Of a stretch of 64,000 bases of DNA, positions 49,481 to 58,419 are shown piece after piece. The notes below the pieces were generated by a model. It made no database searches, was not told where the DNA came from, and saw only the letters and a program-made list of their open reading frames with translations. The first letter of the stretch is position 1. The number at the start of each line of letters is the position of its first letter. Both the position numbers and the translations under genes were made by a program. The stretch is taken from NCBI RefSeq assembly GCF_002959965.1, contig NZ_PREV01000027.1, forward strand, positions 1 to 64,000. Reading direction: 5' to 3'. The stretch comes from Microbulbifer pacificus (GTDB lineage: Bacteria; Pseudomonadota; Gammaproteobacteria; Pseudomonadales; Cellvibrionaceae).

Positions 49481-50404
49481 ATGTTGAAACGACTGTTCAC
49501 TTTGCTGTTACTTGCGGTGTTGATCTTTATCGGTTGGCGCTGGCTGGCGGCGCGCCCGGCTGCGGATCTGGGGTTGCAGTTTCCGGAGCATACTTCCGAG
49601 GGGTTCCGTCGCCCGCAGGTGATCGCCCATGCCGATGACACCGGTCAGGGGCTCTACCCCGGCAATACCCCGATATTCCTGCGGCAGATGGCGGCCATGA
49701 ATGTGGATGTACTGGAAATGGATGCACATGCCTCCGCCGATGACGAACTGGTGCTGATGCACGACGATACCGTTGACCGCACCACCGAAGGCAAGGGTGC
49801 CATCCGCGACAAAACCCTGCAGGAACTGCAAAAACTGAACGTCGCCTATAACTGGAGCCAGGATGGTAAAACCTTTCCCTACCGGGATAATCCGCAGCGT
49901 ATTCTCACCGTGGACGAAGTATTCAAAACTTATCCCGGCTACCCGATGGTGATTGAACTGAAATCTCCGGACCCGGACGCGGCCCGCACCCTGTGCCGCA
50001 AGCTGATGGCTTTCAACAAAAGCAACCAGGTGATCGTATCGAGTTTCCACCAGTCTGCCATCGATACCCTGCGTGAAGACTGCCCTCATGTGGCGACCGG
50101 AGCTGGCTCCGATGAGGTCAAGATGTTCGCGCTCGCCACCAGGCTGCACGCCTTCCGACTACTGAGCCCACGCTATCAGGCGCTGCATATTCCCACCGAG
50201 TACGAAGGTATCTCCCTTATTGATCGGAGTTCCGTATCCCAGGTTCAGGACCACGGAGTGCGGGTGGATGTGTGGACGGTAAACGATGAAGCGGAAATGC
50301 GTCGCTTAATAGAATTGGGTGTGGACGGCATCATGACGGAGAGACCGGATCGCCTGTTCAAGGTGATCGAGGAAGTACAATTGATGCACGAGATGGATGA
50401 GTAA
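49481..50404 (+). CDS. Glycerophosphodiester phosphodiesterase family protein (second of two)
   Basis: Paralogue of the preceding gene, 307 residues, starting at the base after its stop. It carries an N-terminal membrane anchor or uncleaved signal (LFTLLLLAVLIFIGWRWLAA), so it works on the periplasmic side. Motifs are VIAHADDTGQGLYPGNT, LEMDAHASADDELVLMHDDT, VIELKSPD, VWTVNDEAEM and DGIMTERPD. It has the same PGNT variant as its partner. The pair looks like one cytosolic and one exported form derived by tandem duplication. Confidence 0.88.
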   Translation: MLKRLFTLLLLAVLIFIGWRWLAARPAADLGLQFPEHTSEGFRRPQVIAHADDTGQGLYPGNTPIFLRQMAAMNVDVLEMDAHASADDELVLMHDDTVDRTTEGKGAIRDKTLQELQKLNVAYNWSQDGKTFPYRDNPQRILTVDEVFKTYPGYPMVIELKSPDPDAARTLCRKLMAFNKSNQVIVSSFHQSAIDTLREDCPHVATGAGSDEVKMFALATRLHAFRLLSPRYQALHIPTEYEGISLIDRSSVSQVQDHGVRVDVWTVNDEAEMRRLIELGVDGIMTERPDRLFKVIEEVQLMHEMDE

Positions 50405-50476
50405 TTTCCGTAATTTGCGAATGTTCTTTTCTGATGGTAAGTGAAAGACACTGCAATTTCCGCGAAGGCGCTGATG

Positions 50477-50650
50477 CCGGGTAATTACTTGTGAGACCTT
50501 CCGCGAGAGGGGCCGAAGGCGCCGCGAATGCATGGAGCGGCCGGGCCACCTCGCGGAAGAGCCCCCATGGATGGGTTGAGGGGGGGCGCCTAGCTCGTGT
50601 CTCACAAGTAATTACCCGGTAGCAGTGCCGCCACAGGCCCTACTACCGGG
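50477..50650. repeat. Structured inverted-repeat element after the GDPD genes
   Basis: A perfect 21-bp inverted repeat (50477-50497 and 50599-50619, starting CCGGGTAATTACTTGTGAGA) encloses 101 bp. Inside is a second repeat, CTTCCGCGAG (50498-50507) with CTCGCGGAAG (50550-50559). A third, CCCGGTAG/CTACCGGG (50615-50622, 50643-50650), follows. It lies between convergent genes and may be a miniature mobile element or a large terminator structure. Confidence 0.75.
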
Positions 50651-50675
50651 ACCACCGAACTAATTCTAACTACCT

Positions 50676-53600
50676 CTACTGTTCTTTAACTCTAAACCAC
50701 GCCGCATAAAGCGCCGGCAAAAACAGCAGTGTCAGCGCCGTCGCCACAATCAACCCTCCCATGATTGCCACCGCCATAGGCCCGAAAAAGTCACTGCGGG
50801 AAAGCGGAATCATCGCCAGTACTGCGGTGAGCGCGGTTAGTACAATCGGGCGGAAACGTCGCACGGTGGATTCCACAATGGCTTCCCAGGGAGAGAGTCC
50901 CTGTAGTTTATCCTGCTCGATCTGATCCACCAGAATCACCGAATTACGCATGATCATGCCGGCCAGCGCAATGGTGCCGAGCATCGCCACAAATCCGAAT
51001 GGCTGGTTGAACAGCAGCAGGAACAGGGTGACCCCGATAATCCCCAGCGGTGCTGTGAGAAACACCATGGTGGACAGAGAGAAACTGCGTAGCTGCAGCA
51101 TCAGCAGGGTAAACACCACCAGCAGGAACAGCGGCATCCCGGCATTGACGGATTCCTGCCCGCGCGCCGATTCCTCCACGCTGCCGCCGATCTCCAGCAG
51201 GTACCCCGGCGGTAATTTCTCGCGCAGATATTGCAATTGCGGCCAGATATTTGCCACCACGGTAGCGGGCTGTTGCCTGCCGTAAATATCCGCGCGCACT
51301 GTGACGGTAGGCAGGCGGTCGCGATGCCAGATGATGCCCTCCTCAAATGCATAATCCAGTGTTGCCACCTGATTCAGCGGTAGCGATTCTCCGCGTTCGG
51401 TCTGCACGGCGAGATTGCCCAGCTGGGCCAGTGCCCGGCGCTCCTGTTCCTCACCGCGCACGGCCACTGCAATCAGCTCGTTGTCTTCACGGTACTGGCC
51501 CACCGTGGCTCCGGAGAGCGAGCCCTGCAGAGCCTGTGATAGTGCCGCGCTGTTTACGCCCATCTCCCGTGCACGCGCCTGGTCCACGTCCAGATTTACC
51601 ACCTTGCTGGGCTCCTCCCAGTCCAGATGCACATTGGCCACGTCGTCATTTGCACGCACAATCTCGGCAACCTCGCGGGCGATGCGACGTATTTCAGGAA
51701 TGTGTTCGCCGGATACCCGGAATTGCACCGGGTAACCTACCGGCGGGCCGTTTTCCAGGCGGGAAATACGCGTGCGTACCGCGGGAAACTGCTCGGCAAG
51801 CGTTGTGATCAGCCACTGGCGTACCGCCTCGCGCTCCTCGATATTGCGGGTCAGCACCACAAACTGGGCGAAACTCGCCGCGGGCAGCTGTTGGTCAAGC
51901 GGCAGGTAAAAGCGCGGCGAGCCGGTGCCCACATAGGCCACGTAGTTTTCCACCTGAGGGTTCTGCGCGAGCAGCTTCTCCAGACGCATGGCTTCCTCTT
52001 CCGTGGCCCGCAGGGAGGCGCCCTCATTCAGTTTGAGGTCCACCATCAACTCCAGGCGCGCGGAGGAGGGGAAGAACTGCTGCGGTACAAAGCGGAACAG
52101 CATGATCGCACCGACAAATACCAGCACCGTCAGCGCCAGCACGGTTTTGCGATAGCGCAGGCACCACTGCAAAACACGGCGGAAGCGCTGGTAAAACGGT
52201 TTTTGATAGGGGTCCGCGTGGCTGGTTTGCGCTCCATGCTCCGGTAACAGTCGGTTGCCGAGGTAGGGAACGAAAATCACCGCGGCCACCCAGGACGCCA
52301 GTAGCGAGAGGGTCACCACCTGGAAAATCGAACGGGTGTATTCACCGGTACCGGACTGAGCGGTGGCGATGGGCAGAAAGCCCGCAGCGGTAATCAGGGT
52401 GCCGGTCAGCATCGGAAAGGCGGTGCTGGTCCAGGCGAAGCCCGCGGCTTTCAGCCGTGAGAACCCCTGCTCCATTTTGATCGCCATCATTTCCACGGCA
52501 ATGATGGCGTCGTCCACCATCAGTCCCAGCGCCAGTACCAGCGCACCGAGGGAAATCTTGTGCAGGCCGATGTCGAAATAGTTCATCAGCCCGAAGGTCA
52601 TCGCCAGTACCAGCGGAATTGACAGGGCGACAACCAGGCCGGTGCGGAATCCGAGGGAGAAAAAACTCACCAGCATCACAATGATGAGCGCTTCCACCAG
52701 CACCTTGACGAATTCGCCCACGCCGCTTTTCACTGCCGCCGGCTGGTCGGAGACTTTGCGCAGCTCGAGCCCCAAGGGAAGGTCCTTTTGCAATTCGCTG
52801 ACCGCGGCATCCAGCCGTTCACCCAATTGCAGAATATCGCCACCGGATTTCATCGACACGGCAATGCCAATGGCATCTTCGCCCATAAAACGTACCCGCG
52901 GCTGGGGTGGATCACTGAAGCCGCGCTCCACTTGGGCGAAGTCTCCCAGCGCGATGGTGTGGCCATTGGCATATATCGGGAACCGACGGATTTCCTCCAC
53001 ACTCTGGAACTGGCCACCGACGCGAATGCGCACGCGGTCGGACACCGCTTCTACAAAACCCGCTTCCGCCATCTGGTTCTGGGCCTGCAGTGCGGACTGC
53101 ACCGCGGCGAGGGGGATGCCGAGTGAGGCGAGCTTGGCGTTGGAGATTTCCACCCAGATACGTTCGTCCTGCAGGCCGAGCAATTCCACCTTGCCCACAT
53201 CCTCCACCCGCTGCAATGCCAGCTGCAGGCGGTCGGCGTAGTCCTTCATCAGCGCGTAGTCGAAGTCCGGGCCAGTAAGCGCGTAGATATTGCCAAAGGT
53301 GGTACCGAACTCGTCGTTGAAAAAGGGCCCCTGAATATCCGGTGGCAATGTGTGGCGGATATCGCTGACTTTTTTTCGTACCTGGTACCAGAGATCGGGA
53401 ATCTCACTGGAACGCATACTGTCGCGGGCGACAAACATGACCTGGGACTGACCGGGGCGTGAGAAGGAGGCAATCCGCTCGTAGTTACCGGTCTCCATCA
53501 GCTTCTTTTCGATCCGCTCGGTGATCTGGCGGGAGACCTCTTCGGCACTGGCGCCGGGCCACAGGGTATTTACCACCATCACCTTGAAGGTGAAGGGGGG

Positions 53601-53717
53601 ATCTTCGCTCTGCCCCAACTGCGTGTACGACAGGGCGCCGATAAGGCCGAGTATGAGCATGGCGTAGAGCACCAGCGGGCGGTTATTCAGTGCCCACTCG
53701 GAAAGATTGAATCGCAT
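50676..53717 (-). CDS. RND efflux pump inner-membrane permease
   Basis: Proton-driven exporter of the HAE1/AcrB superfamily, 1013 residues, in the MexK/TriC-like branch. The start RFNLSEWALNNRPLVLYAML and ALSYTQLGQSEDPPFTFKVM fit this branch. Twelve membrane segments and two large periplasmic loops are evident. The transmembrane Asp pair of the proton relay is present in LALGLMVDDAIIAVEMM, and the second-half NSVILVDQIEQD is intact. It follows the adaptor gene by 76 bp on the minus strand. No outer-membrane factor is encoded nearby, so a TolC-like protein elsewhere must be shared. Confidence 0.96.
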   Translation of the reverse strand: MRFNLSEWALNNRPLVLYAMLILGLIGALSYTQLGQSEDPPFTFKVMVVNTLWPGASAEEVSRQITERIEKKLMETGNYERIASFSRPGQSQVMFVARDSMRSSEIPDLWYQVRKKVSDIRHTLPPDIQGPFFNDEFGTTFGNIYALTGPDFDYALMKDYADRLQLALQRVEDVGKVELLGLQDERIWVEISNAKLASLGIPLAAVQSALQAQNQMAEAGFVEAVSDRVRIRVGGQFQSVEEIRRFPIYANGHTIALGDFAQVERGFSDPPQPRVRFMGEDAIGIAVSMKSGGDILQLGERLDAAVSELQKDLPLGLELRKVSDQPAAVKSGVGEFVKVLVEALIIVMLVSFFSLGFRTGLVVALSIPLVLAMTFGLMNYFDIGLHKISLGALVLALGLMVDDAIIAVEMMAIKMEQGFSRLKAAGFAWTSTAFPMLTGTLITAAGFLPIATAQSGTGEYTRSIFQVVTLSLLASWVAAVIFVPYLGNRLLPEHGAQTSHADPYQKPFYQRFRRVLQWCLRYRKTVLALTVLVFVGAIMLFRFVPQQFFPSSARLELMVDLKLNEGASLRATEEEAMRLEKLLAQNPQVENYVAYVGTGSPRFYLPLDQQLPAASFAQFVVLTRNIEEREAVRQWLITTLAEQFPAVRTRISRLENGPPVGYPVQFRVSGEHIPEIRRIAREVAEIVRANDDVANVHLDWEEPSKVVNLDVDQARAREMGVNSAALSQALQGSLSGATVGQYREDNELIAVAVRGEEQERRALAQLGNLAVQTERGESLPLNQVATLDYAFEEGIIWHRDRLPTVTVRADIYGRQQPATVVANIWPQLQYLREKLPPGYLLEIGGSVEESARGQESVNAGMPLFLLVVFTLLMLQLRSFSLSTMVFLTAPLGIIGVTLFLLLFNQPFGFVAMLGTIALAGMIMRNSVILVDQIEQDKLQGLSPWEAIVESTVRRFRPIVLTALTAVLAMIPLSRSDFFGPMAVAIMGGLIVATALTLLFLPALYAAWFRVKEQ

Positions 53718-53793
53718 GGTGATGTATCTCGACGGTATGCGGTGGTGGTGCAGGAAAATGGTTGGCGTTTAGCCGATGGCGTATGGCTGTGTT

Positions 53794-54936
53794 CTAAAAG
53801 CCCTGGGCCACACTCCCCTCAAGTTCGATGGGGCGGTTGTGGCGATCCACCGGGCGCACGCGCTGACCCTCCCCGACCAGTTGGGTACCGGCCGCAACCA
53901 CCCAGTCTTGCGGTGTGAGTTCCGACACGATCTCCGCGGTTTTCTCACCGAAGCGCACAACCTGAACGCTGGTTTTTTGCAGGGTGAAATCATCCGGGTT
54001 CAGTTTCCACACATGGGCGTGCTCGCCATCGGCAGTGATGGCAGCCATGGGCAGCTGCAGCGAAGAGGTGCCGTGATGGGTTCCGGTGCGGGCGAATACC
54101 CGCGCGCTCTGCCCGGGCTGTACATCGGGCTCCGCATTGTCGAATGCTACCCGTGCCTCAAAGGTGCGCAGGCCCGCCTCCGCGGCAGGAGATATTTCCC
54201 GCACCTGACCGGAAAAAGGTTCGCTAGGTCGCGACCAGAGTTCAATTTTGACCGGCTGCCCTATGGTGAAGCGGCTGACGTCCTGCTCTGGAAGGTCGAT
54301 GCGCACCTCCCGTTCGCCGTCGGCCGCGAGTACAAAGGCGGTCTGCCCCGCGTTTACCACTTGGCCGGCGTCGACCATACGCCGGGCGATAACGCCGTCG
54401 CGGGGCGCTTTCAATATGGCATAGTCCGCCTGGTTGCTTGCCACCTTCCACTGGGCGCGTGCGCGTTCCAGCTGTGCGACGCTGCCATCGTGACGGGTTT
54501 TGACGGTATCGAACTGGGATTCGCCGATCAACTTGCGTCCCAACAGCTCGCGGTAGCGGGCGAGTTCATTGGCGGCATTGCGGTTTTCCGTCTCCGCCGC
54601 CTCCAGTTGCGCACGTGCCGCGTTACGTTGCAGCTGCAGATCTTCCGCATCCAGCTCCGCCAGTGGCTGACCTTGCTTTACCCGGTCTCCGGCTTCCACC
54701 AGACGACGGGCTACCGCACCGCCCACCCGGAAGGCCAATGCGGGCTCGTGTCGCGCGCGTACCTCGCCGGGGTAAACCGCGAGCTGTTCGCCGGCCATTT
54801 CCGGGTGTACCACGATGGCCGGGCGGGGTGGTTTGACTTGGCCTGTTTCGGGTGCCGAGCAGGCACTGAGGGCCAGTGCCGCCAGCAGCGTGGTGGCGAC
54901 TTGCAAGGGGAAACGACGTAGGTGGAAGCGGTGCAT
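53794..54936 (-). CDS. RND efflux periplasmic adaptor
   Basis: Membrane fusion lipoprotein of 380 residues serving the adjacent RND permease. The signal peptide ends in lipobox LSAC. The lipoyl half-motifs FRVGGAVARRLVEAGDRVKQ and YAILKAPRDGVIARRMVDAG flank a coiled-coil hairpin (about 80-150), then come a beta-barrel domain (VRIDLPEQDVSRFTIGQPVK) and a membrane-proximal domain. It is the first gene of the pump operon and divergent from the TetR-type gene, which probably represses it. Confidence 0.94.
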   Translation of the reverse strand: MHRFHLRRFPLQVATTLLAALALSACSAPETGQVKPPRPAIVVHPEMAGEQLAVYPGEVRARHEPALAFRVGGAVARRLVEAGDRVKQGQPLAELDAEDLQLQRNAARAQLEAAETENRNAANELARYRELLGRKLIGESQFDTVKTRHDGSVAQLERARAQWKVASNQADYAILKAPRDGVIARRMVDAGQVVNAGQTAFVLAADGEREVRIDLPEQDVSRFTIGQPVKIELWSRPSEPFSGQVREISPAAEAGLRTFEARVAFDNAEPDVQPGQSARVFARTGTHHGTSSLQLPMAAITADGEHAHVWKLNPDDFTLQKTSVQVVRFGEKTAEIVSELTPQDWVVAAGTQLVGEGQRVRPVDRHNRPIELEGSVAQGF

Positions 54937-55028
54937 GAATGCCTCTGTCCTTGTGAATCACTCTTTTGGGGGTGGGGGGCCGGACGGAAACTGGTACAGT
55001 TGTGCGTTTGCCGGCCCCGGCACCATTG

Positions 55029-55068
55029 CTATACTGGCGAGTATAGTAAATATATTAAACTCGCGAGT
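55029..55068. promoter_or_regulatory. Candidate TetR operator between the pump and its regulator
   Basis: Two palindromes lie close together: CTATACT-GGCG-AGTATAG (55029-55046) and ACTCGCGAGT (55059-55068). They sit in the 218-bp divergent region about 90-125 bp from the regulator start, where an autoregulating TetR repressor would bind. Confidence 0.6.
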
Positions 55069-55154
55069 CCACTAATTGAATGGACGCGAGCGCGTGTTTC
55101 AACCACCGGTGTTTCCGCGGTGGATGGGCGCTGAAAGAGTGACGATGACGACTG

Positions 55155-55799
55155 ATGAATGAACCTATGCCCTCCGCGACTGCCAGCCGCGGCCGCCCGA
55201 AAGACCCCGCCAAGCGGCAGGCCATCCTGGATGCGGCCAAACATCTGTTTCTGACCCATGGATTTACCGGCGCCAGCATGGATGCCGTGGCCAATGAAGC
55301 GGGTGTGTCCAAACTGACGGTATACAGTCATTTTTCCGACAAGGAGACGCTGTTTACCGCGGCTATCGAGGCCAAGTGCGTCAGTCAGATGCCGGTGATT
55401 ATGTTCAATCTGGAGCCGGGTATGCCGGTGGCGGAGATGCTGCAGAAAATCGGTGAGGCGTTTCTGGAGATGATCTACCACGAGGACTCGCTGAAACTGA
55501 TGCGCCTGCTCAGCGCCGTGGGTGCCCAGGACCAGACCATGGCCAATTTGTTCTACGAGGCGGGCCCTATGCGTACCCGCAATGAAATGATCCGTTTTTT
55601 GCGGCGGGCGTGCGATTTGGACCAGTTGCGGGTTCTGAACCCCGAACGGGCATCGGAGCTGTTTTTTGGGATGTTGCAGGGCGGCTGCACCCATATCCAG
55701 ATTATGCTGGGTTGTAGCGAGCCACCGTCAGCGAAAGAAGTTTCCGCCCATGTAGAAGAGGTAGTGCGGGTGTTTACCCGGGCTTATGGGCCGAATTGA
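55155..55799 (+). CDS. TetR/AcrR-family transcriptional regulator
   Basis: A 214-residue repressor-type protein. The N-terminal helix-turn-helix is clear: RQAILDAAKHLFLTHGFTGA, SMDAVANEAGVSKLTVYSHF, SDKETLFTAAIEAK. The C-terminal ligand-binding half resembles the TetR_C group common with RND pumps (FLEMIYHEDSLKLMRLL). It is divergent from the RND adaptor gene, the classical layout for pump control; the effector is unknown. Confidence 0.92.
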   Translation: MNEPMPSATASRGRPKDPAKRQAILDAAKHLFLTHGFTGASMDAVANEAGVSKLTVYSHFSDKETLFTAAIEAKCVSQMPVIMFNLEPGMPVAEMLQKIGEAFLEMIYHEDSLKLMRLLSAVGAQDQTMANLFYEAGPMRTRNEMIRFLRRACDLDQLRVLNPERASELFFGMLQGGCTHIQIMLGCSEPPSAKEVSAHVEEVVRVFTRAYGPN

Positions 55800-55824
55800 A
55801 CGCGCAGAGATAAATAGGGCGGAG

Positions 55825-55880
55825 GCCCGCGGAGAACGACAGGTTGTTTTTCAACAACCTGCCAGACCACGGGCTTTTTT
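55825..55880. terminator. Compound intrinsic terminator after the TetR gene
   Basis: An inner 9-bp hairpin, CAGGTTGTT/AACAACCTG (55840-55848, 55853-55861), is enclosed by GCCCG/CGGGC (55825-55829, 55870-55874), and six T follow. It separates convergent genes. Confidence 0.75.
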
Positions 55881-55896
55881 CCAGAAATGATGTCCG

Positions 55897-56658
55897 TCAG
55901 GTGCGGATCTTGTAACCGGTTCGGAAAACCCACCATACGGCTGTCATGCAGGCAAGCAGGAACAGCAGTGTCATTGCCAGGCTGATCCCCACATTCACAT
56001 CGGCTACGCCGTAAAATGCCCAGCGAAACCCACTGATCAGATATACCACCGGGTTGAACAGGGTCACCTTCTGCCAGAATTCCGGCAGCATATTGATGGA
56101 ATAAAAGGCACCACCAAGGAACGTCAGTGGGGTGATCACCATCAGTGGAATGATCTGCAATTTCTGAAAATCATCTGCCCACACACCAATGATAAAGCCG
56201 AACATGCTGAAGGTGACCGCCGTCAGGATCAGAAATCCGATCATCCAGAACGGATGGGCGATATGGTAATCCACAAAAAAACGCGCGGTAATCAGAATCA
56301 GCAGGCCGATAATCACCGATTTGGTGGCCGCCGCGCCCACGTAACCGGCGACGATTTCAAATGCGGATACTGGCGCGGAAAGTACTTCATAAATGGTGCC
56401 GGAAAACTTCGGGAAAAAAATCCCGAACGACGCGTTGGAAATACTCTCCGACAGCAGTGAGAGCATGATCAGCCCGGGAATAATAAACGCCCCGTAGCTC
56501 ACGCCTTCGATGTCGCCGAGGCGGCCGCCGATGGCGGTGCCGAACACGATAAAGTACAGGCAGGTGGAAATTACCGGCCAGGCAATACTCTGCATCAGGG
56601 TGCGCCCGGTGCGGGCCATTTCAAATTTGTAGATGGCGCGGATGCCGTGAACATTCAT
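55897..56658 (-). CDS. ABC-2 type permease (YadH-like)
   Basis: Inner-membrane permease of 253 residues with six predicted helices, the compact ABC-2 type paired with YadG-like ATPases. Visible blocks are [60 protein letters not shown] and [20 protein letters not shown]. The transported substrate is unknown. It follows its ATPase by 16 bp and lies downstream of a SoxR-type promoter, so it may export redox-active or stress-related compounds. Confidence 0.92.
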   Translation of the reverse strand: MNVHGIRAIYKFEMARTGRTLMQSIAWPVISTCLYFIVFGTAIGGRLGDIEGVSYGAFIIPGLIMLSLLSESISNASFGIFFPKFSGTIYEVLSAPVSAFEIVAGYVGAAATKSVIIGLLILITARFFVDYHIAHPFWMIGFLILTAVTFSMFGFIIGVWADDFQKLQIIPLMVITPLTFLGGAFYSINMLPEFWQKVTLFNPVVYLISGFRWAFYGVADVNVGISLAMTLLFLLACMTAVWWVFRTGYKIRT

Positions 56659-56674
56659 TGACTTTACTCCTTTT

Positions 56675-57622
56675 TCATCCGGCCTGCTGGCGCTCGCTCT
56701 GGTTCTGGTGCACCAGGCTCACGAAGATTTCTTCCAGAGAACTTTCACTGGAATGCAGATCCTTGAATTCGATACCCTGCTGATTCAGCGCGCGCAGCAA
56801 CTCGGCGATACCAGTGTGTTCGCGCTGGGTATCGAAGGTGTAGATCAGCTGATTGCCATCGTCTGCCACATCCAGAGCGAATGTATTCAGAGATTCCGGC
56901 AGTGACGACACCGGGCTCTGCAATTGAATTGCCAGCTGCTTCTTGCCCAGTTTGCGCATCAGTGTGTGTTTGTCTTCCACCAGTACCAGTTCGCCGCGGT
57001 TGATCACACCAATGCGATCTGCCATTTCTTCGGCTTCCTCGATGTAGTGGGTGGTAAGAATAACGGTCACACCGCTTTCGCGCAGCCCTCGCACCATTTC
57101 CCACATATCCCGGCGTAACTCCACATCGACACCGGCTGTGGGTTCATCGAGGAACAGAATGGACGGTTCATGTGACAGCGCTTTGGCGATCATCACCCGG
57201 CGCTTCATGCCGCCGGAGAGCGCCATGATCTTGCTGTCCTTTTTGTCCCACAGAGAAAGCTGGCGCAGGATTTTTTCGATGTAGTCGGGATTCGGTGCCT
57301 TGCCGAACAGGCCGCGGCTGAAATTCACCGTGGCCCATACACTTTCAAAGGAATCCGTGGACAGTTCCTGCGGAACCAAACCGATCTTGCTGCGCGCCGC
57401 GCGAAAATCCCGTTGAATATCGTGGCCATCGGCGGTGATCTTTCCCGTGGATGGATTGACGATGCCGCAGATGATGCTGATCAGTGTGGTCTTGCCGGCG
57501 CCGTTGGGCCCGAGCAGAGCAAAAATTTCGCCGCGTTGGATATCGAGATCGACGGAATGAAGCGCGGTAAAACCACCTGCATAGGTTTTGCCGACGCCCT
57601 GAACGGATATGATCGGTTGCAC
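56675..57622 (-). CDS. ABC transporter ATP-binding protein (YadG-like)
   Basis: ATPase of 315 residues for the neighbouring permease. It has Walker [11 protein letters not shown]-loop [15 protein letters not shown], signature [15 protein letters not shown], Walker [21 protein letters not shown] and the H-loop [18 protein letters not shown]-terminal extension of about 90 residues ends in a Gln/Ser-rich tail. It starts with GTG behind a GAGGGGGAAAC site, 20 bp after a 65-codon ORF that faces the SoxR box, so it probably belongs to a SoxR-controlled operon. Confidence 0.94.
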   Translation of the reverse strand: MQPIISVQGVGKTYAGGFTALHSVDLDIQRGEIFALLGPNGAGKTTLISIICGIVNPSTGKITADGHDIQRDFRAARSKIGLVPQELSTDSFESVWATVNFSRGLFGKAPNPDYIEKILRQLSLWDKKDSKIMALSGGMKRRVMIAKALSHEPSILFLDEPTAGVDVELRRDMWEMVRGLRESGVTVILTTHYIEEAEEMADRIGVINRGELVLVEDKHTLMRKLGKKQLAIQLQSPVSSLPESLNTFALDVADDGNQLIYTFDTQREHTGIAELLRALNQQGIEFKDLHSSESSLEEIFVSLVHQNQSERQQAG

Positions 57623-57642
57623 GTTTCCCCCTCGGTCAAAAT

Positions 57643-57840
57643 TCAGTGACGTATTGTGCCTTGAAGTTCTGCATTGACGCTAGCCTCAGGTTTTGAGGCG
57701 TACATTTGCGGTTGCCTGTCTGGCTGCACACACGTGAGCGCGACTGTCCGTGCCAGTGGCAGGCTCTGGCTTTCCGCAACCATCAGGTTTGCCATCCAAT
57801 GTACCCATTGTTGAATTACGGATTTCCCGGGTTTCTTCAT
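57643..57840 (-). CDS. Small 65-residue ORF behind a SoxR-type promoter
   Basis: I do not recognise a family. The ORF begins with ATG preceded by AGGAAGCAGGAA, about 35 bp downstream of a perfect SoxR-dependent promoter, and ends 20 bp before the ABC ATPase start. The product is basic and has no membrane helix or signal peptide ([20 protein letters not shown] at its start). Codon use looks ordinary. It may be a small stress protein or only a translated leader for the exporter genes. Confidence 0.5.
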   Translation of the reverse strand: MKKPGKSVIQQWVHWMANLMVAESQSLPLARTVALTCVQPDRQPQMYASKPEASVNAELQGTIRH

Positions 57841-57874
57841 TTCCTGCTTCCTGTCTTGTCATTAGGTGCGCCGC

Positions 57875-57905
57875 AGTGTAAAACCTCAAGTTAACTTGAG
57901 GTCAA
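57875..57905 (-). promoter_or_regulatory. SoxR box inside a 19-bp-spacer promoter
   Basis: CCTCAAGTTAACTTGAGG (57884-57901) is a perfect palindrome identical to the canonical SoxR operator. On the minus strand it lies between TTGACC (57900-57905) and TACACT (57875-57880), 19 bp apart, the overlong spacing that SoxR corrects by bending DNA. It points to the 65-codon ORF and the ABC exporter, and is also 23 bp upstream of the soxR start. Confidence 0.93.
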
Positions 57906-57924
57906 GATGTGTGAAAGGGTGTTT

Positions 57925-58386
57925 ATGTCCAGGCAGAATGGTGTTCTTACGGTGGGACAGCTGGCAGCGCGCAGCGGGGTATCCGTTTCCGCATTGCATT
58001 TTTATGAATCCCGTGGGCTGATCAGCAGTTGGCGTACTACGGGTAATCAGCGCCGTTACGGCAGTGATGCCCTTCGCCGAGTGGCGATTATCAAGGTGGC
58101 GCAGCGCACGGGTATTGGGTTGGAGGAAATCAAGGCTGCTCTGGAGACCCTTCCTGCGAACCGGATACCCACCAAGCGGGATTGGACGCAGTTGTCGAAA
58201 AGTTGGCGCGCCACACTCAATACGCGCATCGAGCAATTGACGGCGCTGCGGGATCAGCTGGATGGCTGTATCGGTTGTGGCTGTCTTTCACTGACGGATT
58301 GTCCGTTGCGGAACCCGGAAGACAAGATGGCAGAGGAGGGGAGTGGCGCCCGCTATCTCGAGGTCGATAGCGGGCAGGCTGATTAA
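57925..58386 (+). CDS. soxR: Redox-sensitive transcriptional activator SoxR
   Basis: MerR-family regulator of 153 residues sensing redox-cycling compounds through a [2Fe-2S] cluster. The DNA-binding part matches SoxR ([40 protein letters not shown]). The cluster site [12 protein letters not shown] (C-x2-C-x-C-x5-C) is intact, followed by [19 protein letters not shown]. The ATG at 57925 is preferred because GAAAGGG lies 5 bases upstream; an upstream ATG at 57907 is too close to the operator. No soxS is visible, as in most non-enteric bacteria. Confidence 0.97.
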   Translation: MSRQNGVLTVGQLAARSGVSVSALHFYESRGLISSWRTTGNQRRYGSDALRRVAIIKVAQRTGIGLEEIKAALETLPANRIPTKRDWTQLSKSWRATLNTRIEQLTALRDQLDGCIGCGCLSLTDCPLRNPEDKMAEEGSGARYLEVDSGQAD

Positions 58387-58419
58387 TCGGGTTGTCCGCT
58401 TGAGCGGGGTGATACTTGA

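Noticed and set aside
53776..54921. 381-codon plus-strand frame
   Set aside because: Opposite the RND adaptor gene, which has signal peptide, lipobox and lipoyl motifs.
57686..57889. 67-codon minus-strand frame overlapping the SoxR box
   Set aside because: Its start lies within the SoxR operator and upstream of the expected transcription start; the 65-codon frame at 57643-57840 fits better.
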